Assembly (NCBI GenBank): GCA_947494865.1
Contig: CANMAT010000263.1
Span: forward strand, 1-6,040
DNA: 6,040 nt
Direction: 5' to 3'
Source of the DNA: Deltaproteobacteria bacterium
Lineage (GTDB): Bacteria; Myxococcota_A; Polyangia; Polyangiales; Ga0077539
Both the position numbers and the translations under genes were made by a program. Positions within the stretch are counted from its first letter, which is position 1. Each line of letters begins with the position of its first letter. Shown here in pieces: positions 1-4,294 of this stretch. The notes below the pieces were generated by a model that ran no database searches, had not been told where the DNA came from, and was given only the letters and a program-made list of their open reading frames with translations.

Positions 1-1395
1 GACGCGCCGGGCCTCCCCCACGCCGTCGTCGACGAGCCCGTGAGCCTCGTCGACCTCGCGCCCACCATCCTCGGCGGTGTGGGTCTCCCGCGGCCTCCGC
101 GGCTCCGCGGAAACAACCTCGGGGCCCTCGTGCTCCGGTCCGGCGCGAGCACGCGCGCCTTCGCGGCCACCGGCTCGCTGCGCATGGTGACCACCGCGCG
201 CGACAAGCTCGTCGCCGACCTCTCCGACGGAACCCTCGAGCTCTTCGACCTCGCCGCCGACCCGCGCGAGGCGCGCAACCTCGCCGACCGCCGCGCCCCG
301 CGGGCGCGCGCGCTCCGCGGCGAGATCGAGGCGTGGGAGGCGAGCCACGCGCGCGTCGAGGCGCAGCCCGTCGACGGCGAGGCGGCACCCGTCGACGACG
401 CGCTCCCCGACGTGCTCAACCGGGCCATTCAGGGCGACGCGTCGGTGACCCGCGACGTGGCCAGGCTCCTCGGCGCCGGGGGCTACGCGGTGCGTCGCCG
501 CGCGGCGCACGCGCTCGGCGACCTCGGGTCGCGCGAGGCGATCATCACCGACGCCCTCGCGCGCGAGCTCGCGGCCCCCGACAGCGCGCTGCGCCGCGAG
601 GCCGGCGTCTCCCTCGCGCTGCTCTCCGACCCGCGCGGGCGCGACGTCTCCCGCGCCGCCCTCGCCACCGACGCGCGCACGCCCACGCGCGACGAGGCCC
701 TGCGCGCCGCCGTGGGCCTCTCGCGCCTCGGCGACCACGGCGCCGTGCCCGTGCTCTCCGCGTGGATCAACCACACGGGCGGCTCCGACGCGCGCCGCGA
801 CGAGGCCGTCGACGCGCTGCGCGCCCTCAACGACCCCGCCGCGCTGCCCGCGTGGGTCACGCTGCTCGACGACGTGCGCCTCGCGCCCCGCGCCGCCGAG
901 GCCCTCGCCGCGCTCGGCGACGCGCGCGCCCTCGACCCGCTGCGCGCCGCGCTCGCCACGCAGCGCTACCCCCTCTCGGTGCGCGCCATCCTCGGGGCCC
1001 TGCAAGCGCTGGGCGCCCCCGACCTCGCGGCCCGCGTGCGCGAGGGCCTCGTCGCGGTCGACCCGCTGCCCGACGTCGCGGCCCTGCTCGCGCCCCTCGG
1101 CGAGCCCGGGCGCCGCCTCGCGGGCTCGACGCTCGTGCGCGTGGTGGGCCCGCGACCCGCTTCGTACGCCCTCCGCGGCGGCGAGCGCGGCGACCGCGCC
1201 GCGGGCTACCGTCGGCTCTACCTCTCGGTGAGCGCCGCGGCGACCGCGCGCATCACCGTGCTCCCCGGCGTCGAGGTCGAGGTGCCCGCGGGCGAACGCG
1301 AGGTCTCCGTCGAGCTCCCGGCGCGCTTCACGGGCATCGCGCTGCGGCTCTCGGCCACGGCGCCCGTCACGGTGCGCTGGATCGCCGCGCGGTAG
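1..1395 (+). CDS. Sulfatase-family protein, C-terminal part, fused to HEAT repeats (5' end outside window)
   Basis: The reading frame is open from the first base (D-A-P-G-L-P-H...) to TAG at 1393-1395, so the gene begins upstream; GTG at 40 lies inside a conserved sulfatase segment and is not a believable start. About 464 codons are visible. Bases 40-110 give EPVSLVDLAPTIL, the usual sulfatase sequence after the catalytic core. Bases 180-340 give LRMVTTARDKLV, then LELFDLAADPREARNLAD, the typical C-terminal sulfatase strand and 'DL..DP.E..NL' signature. Bases 487-1062 encode about six HEAT-type helical repeats (for example AVRRRAAHALGDLG, DEAVDALRALNDP, APRAAEALAALGD). Bases 1120-1395 look beta-rich (ITVLPGVEVEVPAGEREVSVEL). 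The formylglycine Cys/Ser motif and metal ligands would lie before the window, so activity and substrate cannot be judged. HEAT repeats usually bind proteins. An alternative is a phosphoglycerol transferase or other alkaline-phosphatase superfamily member. The family call is firm; the function is inferred. Confidence 0.8.
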   Translation, partial: DAPGLPHAVVDEPVSLVDLAPTILGGVGLPRPPRLRGNNLGALVLRSGASTRAFAATGSLRMVTTARDKLVADLSDGTLELFDLAADPREARNLADRRAPRARALRGEIEAWEASHARVEAQPVDGEAAPVDDALPDVLNRAIQGDASVTRDVARLLGAGGYAVRRRAAHALGDLGSREAIITDALARELAAPDSALRREAGVSLALLSDPRGRDVSRAALATDARTPTRDEALRAAVGLSRLGDHGAVPVLSAWINHTGGSDARRDEAVDALRALNDPAALPAWVTLLDDVRLAPRAAEALAALGDARALDPLRAALATQRYPLSVRAILGALQALGAPDLAARVREGLVAVDPLPDVAALLAPLGEPGRRLAGSTLVRVVGPRPASYALRGGERGDRAAGYRRLYLSVSAAATARITVLPGVEVEVPAGEREVSVELPARFTGIALRLSATAPVTVRWIAAR

Positions 1396-1408
1396 ACCCG
1401 CCGCCCCC

Positions 1409-1429
1409 GCGCGCACGTCGTATGCGCGC
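1409..1429. repeat. 7-bp perfect inverted repeat abutting a start codon
   Basis: GCGCGCA (1409-1415) and TGCGCGC (1423-1429) are perfect reverse complements separated by 7 bases, and the right arm ends at the base before ATG 1430. The right side also forms the 10-bp palindrome ATGCGCGCAT (1422-1431), which includes the first two bases of the start codon. This could be a hairpin in the message that affects initiation, or an operator dyad. In DNA this rich in GCGC, chance is a serious alternative. Confidence 0.35.
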
Positions 1430-1744
1430 ATGAAGATCCTCGCATCGATCCTGGTCGCCAGCGCGCTCACCACGGCCTCGGCCGCGTGCTTCGCGCAGCC
1501 TGCTCCCGCCCCCGTGGCCCCGTCGGCGCCCGCCGCCGCGCCCCCCGAAGAGCCCGCGTATCAGCTCACCACCGTGAACGGTCGGCAGGTGTTGGTGCTT
1601 CGCACCGAGCGGATCCGCGGCACGGTGGCGCGGCCCTACTCGTTCGGGCTCACCTCGCGCGCCGCGCTCGGGTACACCGCCCTCGAAGACGGGCGGAGCT
1701 ACCTCGCCGAGGTGGCCGCCGCCGTGCGCCGCGATCCCTTCTGA
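1430..1744 (+). CDS. Small exported protein of unknown function, possible lipoprotein
   Basis: The gene encodes 104 residues, starting 34 bases after the sulfatase-like gene. Residues 1-22 form a signal peptide: MK, a hydrophobic stretch (ILASILVASALTTASA), then either a signal peptidase I site (ASA|A or CFA|Q) or a weak lipobox ending at Cys20 (S-A-A-C). Residues 23-42 are a Pro/Ala-rich linker. Residues 43-104 form a compact domain containing VNGRQVLVL, then IRGTVARPYSF, and ending in VRRDPF. The pattern 'I-x-G-x-V/I-x-K/R-P-x-A/S-F ... basic-acidic-P-F at the C-terminus' matches my recollection of small envelope proteins common in myxobacteria and relatives; this is a recollection, not a search. 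No catalytic residues are recognisable. ATG 1430 is chosen because it places the signal peptide at the N-terminus; no Shine-Dalgarno sequence precedes it. The role is unknown. Confidence 0.72.
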   Translation: MKILASILVASALTTASAACFAQPAPAPVAPSAPAAAPPEEPAYQLTTVNGRQVLVLRTERIRGTVARPYSFGLTSRAALGYTALEDGRSYLAEVAAAVRRDPF

Positions 1745-1767
1745 GCGCCCCCCTCGCGACGCGTTCG

Positions 1768-1797
1768 TTGACGCGCGCGACGCCCCGGTGCGAATCT
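1768..1797 (+). promoter_or_regulatory. Candidate promoter of the kinase gene
   Basis: TTGACG (1768-1773) matches five of six bases of the sigma-70 -35 consensus. After 18 bases comes GAATCT (1792-1797), a poor -10 match keeping the second A and final T. Transcription would start within a few bases of ATG 1805, giving a leaderless or near-leaderless message, in line with the absence of a Shine-Dalgarno sequence. The 60-base gap is the longest in the window, which also favours a separate promoter. Confidence 0.3.
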
Positions 1798-1804
1798 GTT
1801 CTCC

Positions 1805-3151
1805 ATGAACTTCGAGGCGGCCTTCGCGCCGGGCGCGCAGCTCGGCGACTACCGCATCGTGCGGCTGCTCGGTCAGGGCGCGGCGGGGGCCGTCTATGAG
1901 GTGATCAAGACGTCGGTGGCCAAGCGCATGGCGCTCAAGGTGCTGCACCGCGCGCTCGGGCACCGCGGCGACGACCTGCGGCGCTTCGAGCGCGAGGCCA
2001 TGATCGCGGGCGCCATCGAGCACCCCAACGTGATGCAGGTGTTCGACGTCGGCGAGCACGACGGGCACTACTTCATGGCGATGGAGTACCTCGAGGGCGA
2101 GACGCTCCTCGCGCGCCTCGAGCGCGAGGGCGCCCTCCCGGTGCGCGCCGTGGCCGACCTCTTCGTGCCGATCGCGTCGGCGCTCGGGGCCGTGCACGAC
2201 CAGGGCGTGGTGCACCGCGACCTCAAGCCAGGCAACATCTTTCTCGTTGCGAAGCGGCCCGGCGTGGTCGAGCCGAAGCTCCTCGATTTCGGCGTGATCA
2301 AAGACCTCTCGGGCATCGTGGGCGGCGACATGACGCGCGCCCACTCCATGGTGGGCAGCCCGTCGTACATGTCGCCCGAGCAGGCCGAGCAGTCGCGCGC
2401 CCTCGACGCCCGCAGCGACCAGTTCACGCTCGGGAGCATTCTGTGGGAGTGCCTCGTCGGCCGAAAGCTCTTCGACGGCGACACGCTCTACCAGGTGCTC
2501 TTCAAGATCGCCGACGACCCCATCACGCCCCCTCGCGCGCTGCGCGCCGACGTTCCGCCCGACCTCGACGCCGTGGTGCTGCGCGCCCTCGCGCGCGACC
2601 CCGCGCAGCGCTTCGCGTCGGTGCGCGAACTGGGCGTCGCGCTGCTCCCGCACTGCTCCGACCACGTGCGCGCCGTGTGGCAGCACGAGCTCCTCGCCAG
2701 CGTCGGCATCGCCCCCGCGGAAGACCACCCGCGCGAGCTCGACGACGCCCCCACCACCATGGTCTCCCGCGCCTCGCTGGGGCCGCCGATGGCCTTTCCG
2801 GGCGGCGAGACGCTCCGCCCTGCGTCACTGCCCGCGGCGCTTCCGCCGAGGCCCCGCCGCGCCCTCCGGCCCGTCGCCGCGGTGCTCGCGCTTGGCGCCC
2901 TCGGGCTCACCGCGGCGGCGCTCACCCCCCGCGAGCCCGCGCCCGTCACCGCCGCCGTGCGCGCCCCGCTCCCCGCGCCCGCGCGGCCTCGCCCGGCGCC
3001 GCCCGCCGCCGCGCGCGACGCGTCCGTCGCGCGCCCCGCGCCCGTGGTCGCGCGCGCTGTGACGCCGACGCCCGCCGCGCCCGTGACACCGCCGCGTCAC
3101 CGCGCGCATCGCCGCACTGCGGGCGTGAAGGGCGCGCGCGCTCCGCGCTAG
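1805..3151 (+). CDS. Membrane-anchored Hanks-type Ser/Thr protein kinase (PknB-like)
   Basis: This 448-residue protein is predicted to phosphorylate Ser/Thr on target proteins from the cytoplasmic face of the inner membrane. The kinase domain spans residues 16-283. It has a glycine-rich loop LGQGAAGAVY (22-31), the ATP-anchoring Lys45 (MALKVL), alpha-C Glu64, catalytic loop HRDLKPGN (137-144), DFG (161-163), an activation segment with Thr177, Ser181, Ser185 and Ser187, then YMSPEQ (188-193) and Asp205 in SDQFTLG. All essential residues are present, so it should be active; it is an RD kinase, usually regulated by activation-loop phosphorylation. Residues 284-355 are a juxtamembrane linker containing APTTMVSR (315-322). 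A single transmembrane helix lies at about 356-373. The remaining 75 residues are Pro/Ala/Arg-rich with no recognised sensor domain and would be periplasmic. ATG 1805 sits just ahead of the domain; there is no Shine-Dalgarno. The alarmone synthetase gene follows after 19 bases. The substrate is unknown. Confidence 0.93.
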   Translation: MNFEAAFAPGAQLGDYRIVRLLGQGAAGAVYEVIKTSVAKRMALKVLHRALGHRGDDLRRFEREAMIAGAIEHPNVMQVFDVGEHDGHYFMAMEYLEGETLLARLEREGALPVRAVADLFVPIASALGAVHDQGVVHRDLKPGNIFLVAKRPGVVEPKLLDFGVIKDLSGIVGGDMTRAHSMVGSPSYMSPEQAEQSRALDARSDQFTLGSILWECLVGRKLFDGDTLYQVLFKIADDPITPPRALRADVPPDLDAVVLRALARDPAQRFASVRELGVALLPHCSDHVRAVWQHELLASVGIAPAEDHPRELDDAPTTMVSRASLGPPMAFPGGETLRPASLPAALPPRPRRALRPVAAVLALGALGLTAAALTPREPAPVTAAVRAPLPAPARPRPAPPAAARDASVARPAPVVARAVTPTPAAPVTPPRHRAHRRTAGVKGARAPR

Positions 3152-3154
3152 AGT
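3125..3154 (+). promoter_or_regulatory. Candidate promoter of the alarmone synthetase gene
   Basis: GTGAAG (3125-3130, weak -35) and TAGAGT (3149-3154, four of six matches to TATAAT) are separated by 18 bases and overlap the last codons and stop of the kinase gene. The predicted start near 3161 leaves a leader of about 10 bases before ATG 3171. Because the kinase stop codon is part of the hexamer, the match may be partly accidental. Confidence 0.28.
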
Positions 3155-3170
3155 CGCGCGCACAGCCGCG

Positions 3171-4268
3171 ATGCACAAAGAACAGATCCTCGAGGAGTTT
3201 CTCTCCGCGCACGACGCGCTGTGCGCCCACGGCGAGGCGCTGCGCGCGCGCATCGAGGCGCTGCTCGCGGCGCGGGGCATCATGGTGCACCTCGTGTCGG
3301 GGCGGGTGAAGTCGCTCGAGAGCCTGCGCCACAAGCTCTCGCGCCCCGATCGCAGCTACGAGGCGCTGTGGAGCGTCACCGACCTCGTGGGGCTGCGCAT
3401 CACCACCTACTTCGAAGACGCGATCGATGAGGTGGCCCGCGCCATCGAGGAGGCCTTCGCGGTCGACTACAACGACTCGATCGACAAGCTGCGCTTCAAA
3501 GACCACGGCCGCTTCGGGTACCGCTCGCTCCACTACGTGTGCGCGCTGCCGGGCGACGCGGCCATCGCGCCGCTGCCGCCCGCGGCGCGCTTCGAGATCC
3601 AGGTGCGCACCGTGGTGCAGCACGCGTGGGCCGAGGTGGAGCACGACCTCGGGTACAAGTCCCACGACGCGGTGCCCGAGCGCATCCGCAGGCGCTTCTC
3701 GCGCGTGGCCAGCCTGCTCGAGATCGCCGACGAGGAGTTCGTCTCCATTCGCCGCGAGCTCGAGAGCTACCAGCGCGCGGTGGCCGACGGGGCGCTCGAC
3801 GCCGATCGGTCGTTTCCGCTCGACGCGGTGTCGCTGCACGCGGTCTCGCACGGCGGCGAGGTGAACGCGCTCGACGAGGCCATCGCAGGCATTCTGGGCC
3901 GGAGGCTCTCGGGCGAGGTGTTCTTCCCCGAGTACCTGGTGCGCATGCTCCGGCTCTCGGGGCTCGGCACCACGCGCGACCTCTACGCGGCGCTGCGAAG
4001 GCACCGCGACGACGTGACCGCCATGGTGCGCCCGTACTTCGAGTACACCGCGACGGCGTGGCGCCTCACGGCCGCCAGCCTCGACTGCGTGCACCGGGGG
4101 TACAGCTTGTTCTTCTTGTCGCACGTGGTCATCGTGCGAAGCCCCGACCTGGGTTTGAGCAAGGTGTCGAAGCTCACGCAGCTCTACCGCGAGCTCGACT
4201 ACCCCGACGACGAGCGCGCCGCGCAGCGCGTGGCGAGCGACCTGCTGGCGGCGTTGACGCGGGCCTAG
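3171..4268 (+). CDS. Stand-alone RelA/SpoT-type (p)ppGpp synthetase with extra C-terminal domain
   Basis: This 365-residue cytosolic protein is predicted to transfer pyrophosphate from ATP to GDP/GTP, making (p)ppGpp, the stringent-response alarmone. The synthetase domain spans about residues 40-165: GRVKS (44-48), Lys55, DLVGLRITTYF (71-81), RFKD (108-111, resembling the RXKD motif of long RelA/SpoT enzymes), FGYRSLHYV (115-123), FEIQVRT (141-147), HAWAEVEHDLGYKS (151-164). The nucleotide-binding Arg/Lys residues, Asp71, Tyr117, His121, Glu142 and Gln144 are retained, so it looks active. There is no HD hydrolase domain before it and no TGS/ACT region after it, so it is not a full-length RSH. 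Residues 165-365 form an additional mostly helical domain, making it longer than classical small alarmone synthetases (roughly 200-260 residues). ATG 3171 is only 19 bases after the kinase stop, suggesting co-expression, although a possible promoter overlaps the kinase end. Product choice (ppGpp, pppGpp, or another nucleotide) cannot be read from sequence. Confidence 0.9.
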   Translation: MHKEQILEEFLSAHDALCAHGEALRARIEALLAARGIMVHLVSGRVKSLESLRHKLSRPDRSYEALWSVTDLVGLRITTYFEDAIDEVARAIEEAFAVDYNDSIDKLRFKDHGRFGYRSLHYVCALPGDAAIAPLPPAARFEIQVRTVVQHAWAEVEHDLGYKSHDAVPERIRRRFSRVASLLEIADEEFVSIRRELESYQRAVADGALDADRSFPLDAVSLHAVSHGGEVNALDEAIAGILGRRLSGEVFFPEYLVRMLRLSGLGTTRDLYAALRRHRDDVTAMVRPYFEYTATAWRLTAASLDCVHRGYSLFFLSHVVIVRSPDLGLSKVSKLTQLYRELDYPDDERAAQRVASDLLAALTRA

Positions 4269-4283
4269 CCCCGCTGCGATAGA
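4254..4283 (+). promoter_or_regulatory. Candidate promoter of the GH31 gene
   Basis: TTGACG (4254-4259) lies within the last codons of the alarmone synthetase gene. After an 18-base spacer comes GATAGA (4278-4283), with the central ATA of TATAAT. A start near 4290 would leave about 5 bases before ATG 4295. The -35 is the same TTGACG found before the kinase gene at a similar distance from the start codon (41 versus 37 bases). Confidence 0.33.
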
Positions 4284-4294
4284 GAGCGCAGCCC

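Noticed and set aside
1761..1775. Small hairpin CGCGT/ACGCG (1760-1764 with 1771-1775) as a terminator of the small exported-protein gene
   Set aside because: Only five pairs, with no T-run after it; the right arm overlaps the promoter-like TTGACG. Not distinguishable from chance.
1367..2728. 453-codon minus-strand open frame opposite the kinase gene
   Set aside because: Its composition (Arg, His, Val, Glu, Gly-rich) is what antisense reading of high-GC codons gives, and it runs across two + strand genes and the gap between them.
2443..3309. Arg/Ala/Pro-rich + strand frame overlapping the kinase tail and synthetase start
   Set aside because: Low-complexity product typical of out-of-frame GC-rich DNA; it overlaps two supported genes, and nothing suggests a frameshift joining it to the kinase.
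2946..4124. 392-codon minus-strand open frame opposite the alarmone synthetase gene
   Set aside because: It has no domain signature and is opposite a well-supported RelA/SpoT-type gene.
3171..4268. Toxic alarmone synthetase of a toxin-antitoxin or phage-defence system
   Set aside because: No small antitoxin gene is adjacent and there is no fused antitoxin or zinc-finger segment; the neighbours are a kinase and a glycosidase.
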